Of a DNA stretch of 64,000 bases, positions 38,150-49,089 are shown piece after piece. Within the stretch, counting starts at the first letter, position 1. Each line of letters begins with the position of its first letter. The DNA is from Dolomedes plantarius (Eukaryota; Arthropoda; Arachnida; Araneae; Dolomedidae). The DNA is taken from the NCBI GenBank assembly GCA_907164885.2, contig OU015490.1, forward strand, positions 220,031,391-220,095,390. The letters run 5' to 3'. The notes under the pieces are model-generated. The model ran no database searches. It was not told the origin of the DNA and saw nothing but the letters and a program-made list of their open reading frames with translations. Position numbers and translations under genes: made by a program.

Positions 38150-41100
38150 AAATAGTAGTAAATGGTAACGTATATTGGATATATATATATATGTACATAT
38201 TTTTAATGTGAAATTTATGTACCCCTAATAATGATATTTCAATAAACTTTTAATAACTTATGATATACAATTTCAGACAATTTTTTAAAACAGTGCTTTT
38301 GAGTATATTTTAATATTGTGCATATATAATTCTTTAAATTGCCTAATTTTTCCCTTAAATGTGTGAGTTTGAGCATATTTCAATTATTTCAAATTCACTG
38401 CAGTTTCTTAAAAACCCACAGAAATGTAAAAATGGTAATTAGTTTAAGACTGCAGTAGTTCCTAAAGGAGTAGTGATATAGGCATTAGTATAGGTACACT
38501 CCTACTCTAAGTTGCAGAATGAAATCTAGATTGTCTTTATTAATCTAGTTAAATTAATAAATCTAGATTGCCTGATTGAAAGTTGTGATTCGTCCCTAGA
38601 GGCCATCTCTTTTTCTTCACTGTAACCGGAGGAGGACTTCATTATGAACACAAAACTGGAGGTCGTTTTATTTTGTAATACTCTGAACTGTGTAATTTTA
38701 ACTGTACTGTTGGTCAAAGCTGCAATTTAAAAGTAAAAAAAATCGATGCTTTAAAAGCCTGTTATGCGACAGAAACTGTTTTTGGGATTTTAATTAAATG
38801 TTAAATATTCAAAAGTTATATTAAAAAGAAAACAATATGTACATAATTAATAGATCTAGTTCAAATTATCACGCTGAAAGGGATTATTGTTCGGGGATCA
38901 TATTTAACAGACTTTCAGCTTTAAAGATGTGAGAAATAGTTTTAAGTCAAAACCAGACTTTCTTCCAAATAACTAATTTGCAATTTACTGCGTTAATAAT
39001 TCCCGGATTATTTTAAATTCATTTTAATATTCAAGAGGTGAAAATAATATTTTGAGCCCCAATAATTTTCATTACAAAGGAAGCACTTAAGTGTAACTTC
39101 CTGCTTTGCTCCTCTTAACTGAACTAAAAGAGCATTTCAGACTCACATATTTAAAGTACCTGTAATTGCAGAATGACACTTATCGGTATCAAGTGTGTCT
39201 TTGCCATTAACCTAATGGATGAGGGCGAAAATCATTACTACATAAAGAAGTAGTAAAAAGTGCTACATAAATGAATATAGTTTAAAAAATAAGGTTTAGC
39301 ATTATGAAGCGTAACTACTTATGAGTAATTATGCACGTGTTAAACACAATTAAAATAAATACCGTGATATATCCAATATCGACTTAAAATATAGACCAAA
39401 GTTAGGTAATTGAAATAAGTACATAACAAGTATAAATCATTTTAAACACTGGATTCCATTAAGAATGAAACCTAGAAATATATTTCAGGCGTTTCGTTTT
39501 GAAATAATGAAACATATCGATTTCTTTTCATTAAAGTAGTATAGTTGTTTTATACTTTATATATTTACTACTTTATCATGATAAAACCCTAAAATATGGC
39601 AGACAAATATTGCTGTTAATCCGTTGAAGATGATAGTTTAGCAATTTATTTTGCATTTGTAAAATATGCTACGTTTAACAAGAGTTTTCACGAAATATTT
39701 TAAAATGAATTGAACCTAAATTGAATGCCAAAGACATTTGGTAATAGTCACATTCCAGGAATCGAATGACTTTCATTTCTCTAACACAATAGTGATAAAA
39801 CAAAATAAACGAGTGATGTTATCTCTGAAAATGAGTATTGTGTTATCTTTCTGACAATTCACCTATGAAAATAATGTATGAAATATATTTAATTGATTAC
39901 AATTACTTTGTTCTCTAAGTGAATGTAGCTCGATTAATAATGTCAGGAAGTAATAATATATACCACTGAGTTAACATAAGAAGAAATAACATTTAATCAT
40001 TAGTAACTGTTGTTTTGCTTTAAATACTTCAATAGTTTTTTTTTTTTTCTGTGGTGGCAAAACATTTCCTTGCATTAATATTTTCCACGAATAAAGAAAG
40101 GAGAAATTAAGAAATTATAAAATATTACATCATTAAAGAATAAGGGAATTAAATGCTTCTTGTATTCAGGGGATCTTACAATGATATTTATTAATTGAGA
40201 TTTAACACACTCGTAGTCTTTTCCTTTTGTTGAATGCGCACTATATCTCTTTTGATCCCCTTGATTGCGACTTGTTTTTAACATTGTGGTTAGACCCCTT
40301 TTCATTTTATACCCCTCCTCTTATATGTTTTTCTAAGTCTAAAATGTTTTCTATTTTTTACCTCTCTCATGCCTTCTATTTTTCTCTATTTCTCCATTCT
40401 TCCTATATTACTATTAAGCTTTTACAATAAATTTGTTTTCTCTCTTGTATTAATTTCTTTCTCGATGACTTCCCTCCGCCATTTTCCTTTCATCCCATAT
40501 TTACCTCATGCTTTTTATCTTTGTCTCTTATTCTCTTTTCCCACCTGCGGTGCCCATGTTTCAATGACCAACAATATTCTTGCACATCATGGACGTAATA
40601 CCAACTACAGCCCGCTGACGAGTGACGCCATTATTCTATTTACGACATAATAGTCAATTCTTCGTGTAACAGACTTCATTCCCATCCCGTGTCCAGACTT
40701 TGAAATTTGCCTGATATGCAAAACCGCCTGGGGGTTTCCAGCATAAATGTGGTGTGCCTTAAGGATGACAAGTAGTTCAGCTGAGGCACTCAGCCAGTTC
40801 CGGCGTCAGGGATTTGTACCTCATTATTCGTCAACTATTTAGATTTTACATGTGAATGCACTTTAATTATGTTAAAGGTTAACACTGTGATTGCTCGTGG
40901 AATTATTTACGTGCTGATTCTCTTATTGAATAAAAGTTAATTTTTAATCACATATATCTTCATTACGCATTCAGCATGCTGAACACCAGATTTATTTAGT
41001 ATATGAATCCTATACCAAAGTGGAGTATACAGATAGGTGCACTTCACCCCTATTTCTGTGTTAAACTAGATCACTGTCATTTCCTTTCTAAAATTTATCT

Positions 41101-41165
41101 CATGATCTCTGCACCCTACATTCTATTGAAATTTTTGTAATTCTATCTTAATATTTCCTGCTATT
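38150..41165. other. AT-rich sequence without recognisable gene
   Basis: A strongly pyrimidine-biased patch lies at 40305-40550. On the minus strand, GGTACAAATCCCTGACG near 40820 resembles a polymerase III B box and might be a truncated SINE. Otherwise nothing is recognised. Confidence 0.45.
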
Positions 41166-41176
41166 ATTTCTCTGTG

Positions 41177-41580
41177 CCGTCCACATTGCATAGTGGTTAG
41201 CTTCGTGAAGAGCCGCGCAATGTGATCAGGTTCAAATCCTAAGGACCTGTTCACATAAGAGTCCGTTGCGTTGCGTTAAGGAAAAGATGACGTTGAGACG
41301 AAAATAAACCAATCATATGCCTCCAAACGATAAGCAATGAAATTTTTAAAGCCTATGATTGGTTTATTTTCGTCTCAACGTCATCTTTTCCTTAACGCAA
41401 CGCCACGGACTCCTATGTGAACAGGCCCTAAGTATGGCTTGATCGTTTCCGTGTCGTCCCTTTCATAGGAAACTATGCTGGCTCGCCTAAATGGTGATCT
41501 CATAATAGTAACCAGCAGACCAGTGGTAAATTACAAAAGGCGAATGTCTCCCGACAAAATGCCTCCGCATTAGAAAAAAT
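41177..41580 (+). mobile_element. tRNA-derived SINE, copy 2, interrupted by a MITE
   Basis: The head contains an A-box-like CATAGTGGTTAGC and a B box GGTTCAAATCC (41229-41239) in tRNA-like spacing. After the inserted MITE (41243-41428) the body resumes with TTGATCGTTTCCGTGTCGTC and GGCTCGCCTAAATGGTG, matching the SINE at 24.6 kb. It is not a functional tRNA: the acceptor arms do not pair and no standard anticodon loop is evident. Confidence 0.7.
41243..41428. mobile_element. PIF/Harbinger-like palindromic MITE, 186 bp
   Basis: Inverted repeats of about 75 bp, starting GGACCTGTTCACATAAGAGT on the left and ending ATGTGAACAGGCCC on the right. The element is flanked on both sides by TAA (41240-41242 and 41429-41431), the 3-bp TWA target duplication typical of PIF/Harbinger. 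It is inserted just after the B box of a SINE. Both arms are nearly identical, suggesting recent insertion or gene conversion. Confidence 0.8.
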
Positions 41581-41779
41581 ATATACAGGTGGTTATCAAA
41601 GTAATGGAAACACATATCAGTATTAGTGGTATTTATGGAAGTGCTTAGTATTCCTTAAAAAACAAGTCTAGGGATCGGCATTTTTTATATCATATAGTGT
41701 ATACATTGTTCTAAGCTAGTAGTACAGAAACTATCGACATCAGGCTTTTTGGGGTATAGCATAATATTTCAAACTTTGT

Positions 41780-43480
41780 AGACTGTTCAGAGAGGGCAAA
41801 TAGTTGAAGCGCGTCTAATTGGAGTATCTGTTAGAACATCCCCCATTGTTTTGGGTGTTTACCGAGCTATGATATTGGAAGTCATGATGGAATACAGAGT
41901 GCACGGAAAGACATCCCCTGTGAAACAGAATAGTGAAGAGAGGAAAAGCTAAGTGAAAGAGACTGACGGGCGTTGAAGCGGATTGTGCGATAGAAAAAGA
42001 AGACAACTGCAACCAAAGTGACCGTAGAGCTCCATCTGAATCTACAGGCTCCAGTATCAGTCATTACAGGTAAGAGAAAAACTCACAAAAGAACATTTAC
42101 GGCAGGGTTGTAATTCCGAAGCCACTTGTAACAGATGTGATTGTTATAAAGACTCATGGAGTATATCTATTAATATTCAGGTCTTTATAACTGTCTCTCA
42201 TAACCGCCATATATTAGCTGAAAAGAAAAATGATTTGTTGCCAGGAAAGGCGATGCACGCCAAATCTGGTGTATTGAGCCTTTATTGCGCAGGTGCGAAT
42301 TACAGCTTGGCGCAAGTCATGGCTAGCAACAAAAATAACGACAGAGAGCTCTGGGAAGCGTACGGGGACGTGAGACTTTGGAAGGTGGTGTTGATAGTGG
42401 AGCGAGGAGCATGGCATGGCTGTTCACAATTAAGTATTTACTTTTTTTATTATGTGTTCTTAAATAAATTTCTTATTTGCTCCTTAAACCCCTGGTCTGT
42501 AATTTAATTTACTGTAGTAGATAATGTTTCTTTGGTAGGATTTCATCTGATGAGTATTGTAATATGCTTAGCACGTGGGTCAGGCTGTATGTAGGGTTAG
42601 TTATTTCGTATTGCTAAGTACTGTTAACCTAATGTAACTACTCTACTTAATCTATGTTACCTGAGACAACCTATCTGGGTTATTTTTCATGTCGCTTTGT
42701 TACTTGAAGTTAATTCTGTAACTTAATTTAATACACACCGCATTTCATGTTTCACCTTTTTTTGACTGGCTTAAGTATTCGCTAATTTGCTACCACTTGT
42801 TCCGATACGGCCTCCCATTTGGGCATCGTAATTCTCGGCCTCACAACAGTGATTACAAAACGTCCTCTATAGTGGTGCCAAGAGCACAAATCCTGGTCGA
42901 GTGATAGGTCGAAATATGACATTTGGTTAGACGAATCATTGTTAACTTTGTTATCCGCAACAGGATATGCGTATGCCTGAAGAACACCCACACAAGCGTA
43001 TGATCATAGTTGTCTCATGCCAGCTGTCAAAAATGGAGGGGAATTTCTCAGGGTTCGGCGGTCATTTCATGGTTTTCAAAAGGAATCTATTGTAACCCTG
43101 AAAGAGAGATTGACTGGGAAGGACTATGTCCAATTTTTAGCCGACCAGATCCATCCTATGGTGCACAATTTTTTTTCCTGCAGGAGATGGCTTTCTCCAT
43201 GATGATAATGCTCCGATCCATACAGCTAGACGTGTCAGGTCGGGGTTTGAGGAACATAAAGACCAAGTCAAACATTTTATCTGGCCCGCACAGTCACTAA
43301 AACTCAATATTATTGAACTTTTGAGGTCTGCTTTAGAGAATAGTGTCAGGGAATCCATATCCGGCTACAGCATCTCTACAGGGACATTGACGATTTATCC
43401 CTAACGAATGGTATAATATTCCCTTAACCACTATTCATGACATGTATAATTCAATTCCTTAGTGAATTCAGGTGGTATTA
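41780..43480 (+). pseudogene. Tc1-like transposase, heavily mutated
   Basis: Readable segments in order: helix-turn-helix region VSVRTSPIVLGVYRAMILEV and GKTSPVKQNSEERKAK (41830-41955); ALKRIVRSKRRQLQ; then, after about 640 bp of extra sequence, a WCQEHKSW..IWLDESLLTL block with the first catalytic Asp (42880-42940); VTLKERLTGKDYVQFLADQI (43090-43150); DDNAPIH with the second Asp (43202); and LNIIE with the Glu (near 43310). There are 36 residues between second Asp and Glu, so DD36E rather than DD34E. Many stops and frameshifts make it inactive. Confidence 0.8.
42155..42790. other. Extra sequence inside the Tc1 transposase remnant
   Basis: The transposase reading is lost near 42150 and regained near 42790-42870. 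The block starts by a pair of inverted words, GTTATAAAGAC (42143) and GTCTTTATAAC (42181), and contains a GC-richer patch (42235-42425) with no recognised similarity. It is probably a nested insertion, but no clean ends or target duplication were found. Confidence 0.4.
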
Positions 43481-43506
43481 AATGTCATCTATGGTCCTAT
43501 GCCATA

Positions 43507-43587
<81 letters not shown>
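43507..43587. repeat. (TC)n-(TA)n microsatellite
   Basis: About 32 bp of TC followed by about 50 bp of TA, at the lost right end of a Tc1-like element. Confidence 0.95.
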
Positions 43588-43589
<2 letters not shown>

Positions 43590-43910
43590 CGCGTAGGTAT
43601 GCGGCCAAAAAATTGACGATATTTCTACACTCCGAATGGCAGCGGCTGTAACTACCAGATGTAAACATTAGCGGCCGCCCGCAATTTGCAGCTGCGTGTC
43701 AACATGGATTTATGCCCTGAAATTGGGAATGCTCGATAGCAAGCTGCACGATCAAGAGAAAACTGGGAACCGTCTCAAGAGAAGAAGCGAAGAAGAAATA
43801 ATTCATTAAGAGATAAGCGGGAAAGAGAGAGCATAAATAATCGCTAAGTAAGGCTTAACCGTCGCCAGCATAGCAAACGAATGGCCAGTAATAGTTAATT
43901 TTCTACTCTT
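43588..43910. other. Unidentified sequence with an Arg-rich broken frame
   Basis: Downstream of ATGGATTTATGCCC (43703) a frame reads MDLCPEIGNAR, a stop, then QAARSRENWEPSQEKKRRRN. It looks like the basic N-terminus of an element protein, but I cannot assign it. Confidence 0.25.
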
Positions 43911-43914
43911 TTTT

Positions 43915-44385
43915 CATCACTTGCTGAATTTTTACTCCATTTTATAAGTGAAGAAATTTTCCCAACAAACTATTATTTAAACAGAAAAACCAACGTAAAT
44001 AAAGGACAAATAGCAATAAGATGCAATTATTTTGCATACGGCCGTTTCGAAGCTCCTTTGTAGCTCCGAAACGGCCGTATGCAAAATAATTGCATCTTAT
44101 TGCTATTTGTGCTTTATTTACGTTGGTTTTCCTGTCTATTCCTCGAGAACAAAGGTTGTATCTTTTCTTTTCAAAATTATTATTTGATATGATTAAGTGT
44201 AGATATCTGAATTGTGAACAATAGTACATAAAGAGAGTGATGTAATCCACGCTATATGTTAGTACTTGCTGAATTTTTACTCCATTTTTTAAGTGAAATT
44301 TTTTTTTCTCCAACAACTTATTTGATGTAATGATAAAGTGTAGATATCTTAATTTTGAAAAATAGTACATACAGAGAGGGATGTA
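43915..44385. repeat. Tandem duplication of a ~110-bp unit, first copy interrupted
   Basis: Copy one spans 43919-43978 plus 44186-44255, and copy two spans 44268-44385. They share ACTTGCTGAATTTTTACTCC, AAGTGTAGATATCT, AATAGTACATA and GAGAG.GATGTAAT in order. The first copy is split by the hairpin insertion. Confidence 0.8.
43979..44177. mobile_element. Hairpin-bearing insertion flanked by an 8-bp duplication
   Basis: TATTATTT occurs exactly on both sides (43971-43978 and 44178-44185), and the uninterrupted second tandem copy confirms the empty site. The insertion contains a near-perfect hairpin with ~72-bp arms (43982-44133), centred on CTTTGTA at about 44057, with arms running from CAGAAAAACCAACGTAAATA. 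About 44 bp follow the hairpin on the right, so the element is asymmetric. An 8-bp duplication suits hAT-like or P-like transposition. Confidence 0.8.
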
Positions 44386-44399
44386 ATTTATAAAATCAT

Positions 44400-44934
44400 T
44401 GGCATTGGGTTTCTCAGTCTTACGTAATGGAAATTGACATTTTCTTAATCCCGATGTTTTAGAATAAGACTTTTAGAGAATACCCCTTAACAAGTATATT
44501 TATGATGGCAGTTAATGGTAACATTCCTTACATATGTTACTTTCACTTGAGTTGTTTTACAAATGAAAATATAAAACTAAAGGCGACCATGCTAGTCGCG
44601 CAACGGCTAGTTAATAAAGAATATCATGTTATTCCTAAATGTTTCCATTATTTTGATAACCACCTGTATATTTCTCCGTTAGTTTATATATATTGCTTTC
44701 TCCTTCCTTATAGTTTTATACACGAACTCCAGCTGCAACTGTTTCCATCCATCTCGCATTGCTCACTTGATCTCTATACATTTTCCCCCTCTCTAACCTC
44801 GATAAATCTCTATTTCAGGTAATCTCATGTTTTCTTTACGAATGCAGCAATATTCCTTATTTGGTTCTCATTTACTTTTATAGAGACTTCTGTCAATTTA
44901 AATTCATACGAATAACTTAATCTTAAAAACACAC
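44400..44934. other. AT-rich sequence without recognisable gene
   Basis: A 106-codon frame (44502-44822) has no recognisable motif. Confidence 0.45.
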
Positions 44935-45375
44935 ATGCAAAAAAGTGCGTCAGAATGGACATCAACGATTCTGAAGAACACCGGTAAGAGAGTGGGGGTT
45001 GGCAGGTGGCAACAGCTCGGGCGGATTTTCTACTTGTCAGTAGGCAAAATGAGTTGGTCCGATGTCCATCAAGGTTTCGTTATCGAGGATTCTTGTAACC
45101 ACGACACGCTTGGCATTTTGGATACCTTTCGGGGTCTATGCAAATGATGGCGTTCCTGATCGAAAAAAAATCATGCGATGGGTTTCAGGTTAGGTCTGCA
45201 TTACCAAGGAGACCAAATGGATGTCTTCGGGACATTAGAACATCTGAGAAGGAGCAACAAGTCCCCGAGACCGCTATTTGTGGGGAAAGGGACGTCATTC
45301 CCCCAGAGATGACCAACAGAATGATGGAAAACTTAAACGGTTTCGTCGGTGCATCGTAACTAGCTGCCGCCACCT
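44935..45375 (+). pseudogene. Mariner-type transposase deletion derivative, copy 1
   Basis: Readable parts: a helix-turn-helix region ending DGVPDRK-KIMRWVSG (about 45125-45190, frameshifted), the linker RDIRTSEK (45229 region), then the C-terminal PPEMTNRMMENL (45300-45340). In mariner-like transposases with this N-terminus, several hundred residues with the DDE catalytic core lie between RTPEN and the PPEMxxRVMxNF end. Here they are absent. Cannot encode a nuclease; probably a non-autonomous derivative. Confidence 0.65.
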
Positions 45376-45673
45376 GACTGGTGTTAGTTTAAAAATCTAG
45401 TGGAAAAGTGGGAAGTAATGGTGGTCCTTTCTGAAAATATTTTTTTTTCTGTAAATGGTTTCTTTCGTTTTTTACTACCGTTTGAAATGCGAGAGACCAG
45501 TCGGGTAAAATAACCTGCAAAATGAATAAATAAAGCCTTTCAGAATTATGGTAAAACCAAGCTTAGGACATAAAGATATAAGGGTGGATGGTGAAAGCAT
45601 TTGCCATAGAAATTAGTAAAAACCAACACTACCTACTGTAATTTTATAAATAAATGTAGTATTATTACAAAAT

Positions 45674-45676
<3 letters not shown>

Positions 45677-45748
<72 letters not shown>
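45677..45748. repeat. (TA)n array
   Basis: About 72 bp of uninterrupted TA. Confidence 0.95.
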
Positions 45749-45749
<1 letters not shown>

Positions 45750-45750
<1 letters not shown>

Positions 45751-46690
45751 TCTGTGAGGTCCTTCTATAATGTCATTGGGTAGTGAACGTACGATCCCCC
45801 CAGATGATGGGGGTGCTCGATCAAAATATTGGTGGCATCCAGCCAAGACGGACTATAACTATTGTGGTTCAATTTGAAATCGGAGACTCACTACTCAGCT
45901 CGCATAGCCTTTATAGACGTGGTCAGGAACTTTCGGCAGAGGGCATTAGAAAGAACAGCAACATGTACGTTATAAAACAAGGCCAGTATCTTAGTGTAGT
46001 TTTTAAAAAACCTTTATTTGATGCTAAACATACGAAACAGTAATAAAGTATATTTAATAAGGTGAAAATATCTTAAGCTTTTAAAATACATTTACGTAGG
46101 ATAATAACATTTTTAGGATTTTATAAATGTAGTGTGATACATGTCAGTGTTTAGCAACAGTCTTTATTATAAAATTAAACATTTGCTGAGTGTGCAATAC
46201 CTAATAATAGTGATTCAATCTAGATTATATACATAAAAATGAAGTGAATCAAGTATTATTCGCTTTTGGAGTACAAATCAACACATTAATGAAGGGCTCA
46301 CCATTGTACGATATATCACGATGTTTATTTCAAAAAGAAAACCTGGACAAGTATCCTAGTTTTACCTGTCATTTTTTTTCTCTTTGCTATACATAACCAT
46401 ATGTCATATACCTCGCGTAGACAGAAAATATACTGTGACTTCAATTGAAAAAGTTAGAAAACATTTTCCGACTAGTTTATCTGTTGCTTCACTAAAAGTA
46501 GGTCACAATAGTTTTTGTAATCTTTTGTGATATATCAGCTATGAAAGATTTTTTTTTTCTATTGAAAGCAAGGTATTAGAATGTCTAACTGGTTCTGTGA
46601 AGTGATTCGTGAAATCCTCGTAGAAAATATTTTTGGATATTTTAGACTTTTGAAAGCTAAAATCATTCTTGCATTACCTTAAAGATTCCG
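45750..46690. other. No recognisable gene
   Basis: 45750-45960 is less AT-biased, with CCCCCC..GATGGGGG pairing near 45796, but is not recognised. The remainder is AT-rich. Confidence 0.45.
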
Positions 46691-46696
46691 TCGAGG

Positions 46697-47060
46697 CAGT
46701 GATTCCCGGTCGGTGTGTCGCGGCACTTTAGGGTGGTGTTTGAACGGCCAGGGTAGCACGGAGAATTTTTTTAGATAAAAAATACAACAGTCAAACCCAC
46801 TTAAAATAATAGTTAGGTTAAATTACTCACCTTAATTACTACTCTCACGCCCACAAATGTTAGGCTTGATGTCAAACGTTTGTGCTCTAAACATCCATCG
46901 CAAGTTTCACATTACTAAAACAAAAATTTTTAGTGATTACCATTGTAGTTTTCTAGTGCAGTGGTGTGTAAACTGTGGATCACGACAGACAGGGTGTTGC
47001 GAAACATAACTTTTCTGGACACTAATAACCATAGATGGCGTTTGGTGTCCTACCATAGAA
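46697..47060. mobile_element. Two truncated hAT-type termini in the same orientation
   Basis: CAGTGATTCCCGGTCGGTGT (46697) and CAGTGGTGTGTAAACTGTGG (46959) both resemble hAT left inverted repeats of the CAGTGGTTCCCAAACTG type. No matching right ends are seen before the next repeat, so both copies are partial. Confidence 0.4.
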
Positions 47061-47087
47061 CTGCTTGTTTTTTTATATATATCTATG

Positions 47088-47680
47088 TATATAAAACAGT
47101 TCCGTAACTGACTGACTGACTGACGGACAACGCACAGACATTATTTTGAGGAACATTTATTTTAGTGTAATTTAACATTTTTAATTATGTCCAATCGTCT
47201 GCCGCATTAGAAAGAAAAAAAATATGTTTTTGTCAATTTATTTCGTTGTTATGCTCGTGACGCAAAATTCATTCAAAGTATCGCAAAAAGAAAAGAAATC
47301 ATGTGATCAGTATATAATAAATTAAATTCTCAAAATTAATCTCTAAAAATTCACCAAAAATCAGAAAATGGAAGTAAAGATTTGAAAAAGATTTCATTTT
47401 AAAGGAATTTTATGATCTTTCTCGTGATAAAAATTTTATAACCCCCAGATTATTATTTTAAATGCAAACTTTAAGGAATGTTACAAAAACAGCTTAAAAA
47501 TTTAATTAAAAAAATTTAACATCAATTTTTTAAGAAGCTATCTTAGTGCACCCCTACACTATAAGAAGAATCGCCTTATTATTAGAAGAATCGCCTTAAA
47601 TTAGGTCCAGCGGTTTGGTCTGTGCGTTATCTGACAGTCAGTCAGTCAGTGACGGAACTATTTTATATACATTGCTGGCC
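47088..47680. mobile_element. Dispersed repeat, copy 2, with inverted ends
   Basis: The right end carries GTCAGTCAGTCAGTGACGG and ATTTTATATA, as in the copy at 32.1-32.9 kb, and 47225-47677 aligns with that copy. The left end is the same tail inverted (ATAAAACAGTTCCGTAACTG). A 19-bp piece with AGAAGAATCGCCTTA is duplicated near 47569-47600. It may be two copies joined head to head. A Tc1 element sits in its TA tail. Confidence 0.6.
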
Positions 47681-48971
47681 ACAAAAATTGCAACACCAAG
47701 AAAGACAAGAGATATCACAACAAAATTTATTTTGTAGATAACATGTTGACCAAGTATCAAATGATTAAATTTATAGACTTCTGTGAAGTGTGGTTCCTGC
47801 CAAAATCAGTACCCAGAGTAGCCGCCATTGTTGGAGATCACCGCTGCCACACGCCTCGGCATTGATTCAAAGAGACTTTGGATGAGTTCTTGGGGTAAAG
47901 CAGACCAAGCAGCTTCCACACGTTGCCAAAGTTGATCTCCTGTGGCAGCTGGGGATGGAATCTGGGTCAATCGTAGAGCAACCATGGACCACATGTTTTC
48001 TATCGGCGAAAGATCAGGAGGGCGAGGCGGCCAGGGAAGCAATTCAATCTGGCGATTGACGAAGGACCGTTGGATAATGTGTGCCACGTGTGGTCGCGCA
48101 TTATCCTGTTGAAATATGGCTGTGGGCAAGCCCTGAAGGTAAGGAAGGACAACTGGCTCCAACACCTCGGAGATGTAGAGCTGGCTGTTTAAAGTACCGG
48201 CAATGCGTACTAGAGGTGTGCGAGAGTGATATCCAATACCGCCCCATACCATAATACCCGGATGCAGGACCCGGATGCAGGACCAGTGTGGCGGTGCATA
48301 ACGCAGATGTTCAGCATCCTCTCTTCACGGTGTCTCCAGAGTCGAATGCGACCATCGTGGTGTTGCAGACAGAAGCGTGACTCGTCAGTAAAGACAATTT
48401 CATTCTATTCTGCCAGACGCGCAGACACTGGATGATGCGTTGCAGACTGCATGTGCTGTGCTATGGTTCGTGATGTGACTGAGCGATCCGTCACTGCCCT
48501 GCGCACAATTTGCCTGTCATCACGTGAAGTGGTGCGCTGAGGTGGATGCGATCGAACACGCCGGTCCGTCGTACCCTCCTGCATCCAACGATCACATATC
48601 CGCATTACAGTTGTTTGGTTTCGTCCAACACGACTACCGATTTTCCTGAAAGATAATCCACAATCTCGGTAGGCCACTATCCTTCCTCTGTCGAACTCGG
48701 ATACTTGATCAAAAGATGATCGCTGTTTTCGACGAGCCATAATTGATCGTTTTTTGAAAAAACCACAAGAAAAACACAATTGCCGAACTTGAAATCGTCG
48801 AAATCTCCAAGCCTTAAATAGCGCTTTGAAGTGGCGCCACAGATGCGCGTGATGTGCGTCTGCGCTGAAATTCTAATCATTTGCATATCTCACCTCCTCT
48901 AATGCATGTTGTAAATTTCATGTTATTTGCATGTTTCCTTCAGGGTATTGCATTTACAGTGGCCAGCAGTG
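47670..48971 (-). mobile_element. Complete Tc1-like element, 1.30 kb, transposase dead
   Basis: Inverted repeats CATTGCTGGCCACAAAAATT (left) and ACAGTGGCCAGCAGTG (right) are each bordered by TA, the Tc1 target duplication. The single gene runs on the minus strand. The element lies in the TATATA tail of the dispersed repeat on its left, and a TA/GATA microsatellite starts at its right TA. Confidence 0.9.
47806..48740 (-). pseudogene. Tc1-like transposase (DD34E) with internal deletion and frameshift
   Basis: The N-terminal helix-turn-helix part (48405-48740) begins MARRKQRSSFDQVSEFDRGR and includes LSFRKIGSRVGRNQTTVMRI, then the second paired-like helix region up to VSARLAE. About 40 residues expected next are missing and a stop intervenes. 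FTDESRF then supplies the first Asp. A 13-bp duplication shifts the frame before GIMVWGG. The last part (47806-48252) has FQQDNARPH with the second Asp and SPIENMW with the Glu, 34 residues apart, ending in GGYSGY. An inactive copy of a once-standard ~340-residue cut-and-paste transposase. Confidence 0.9.
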
Positions 48972-48981
48972 TATATATATA

Positions 48982-49070
<89 letters not shown>

Positions 49071-49085
49071 AGATAGATAGATAGA
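48972..49085. repeat. (TA)n-(GATA)n microsatellite
   Basis: About 90 bp of TA followed by five GATA units, directly after the Tc1 right end. Confidence 0.95.
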
Positions 49086-49089
49086 TAAA

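Larger units (their letters stand above)
41586..43490 (+). mobile_element. Tc1/mariner-family element, right end lost
   Basis: The left inverted repeat CAGGTGGTTATCAAAGTAAT is preceded by TA. The transposase remnant follows in the same orientation. The right side ends with GGTATTAAATGTCATCTATG, a typical subterminal word, but the terminal repeat is missing and a TC/TA microsatellite begins at 43507. Confidence 0.8.

Noticed and set aside
40227..40650. Overlapping frames rich in Phe, Ser and Leu
   Set aside because: They come from a pyrimidine-biased tract and have no protein signature.
41177..41242. tRNA gene candidate with A and B boxes
   Set aside because: The arms do not fold into a cloverleaf and the sequence continues into a SINE body shared with 24.6 kb.
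42235..42507. 90-codon frame in the block inside the Tc1 pseudogene
   Set aside because: No similarity recognised; a competing minus-strand frame exists over the same bases.
44502..44822. 106-codon plus-strand frame
   Set aside because: Hydrophobic, tyrosine- and serine-rich chance frame in AT-rich DNA, with no motif.
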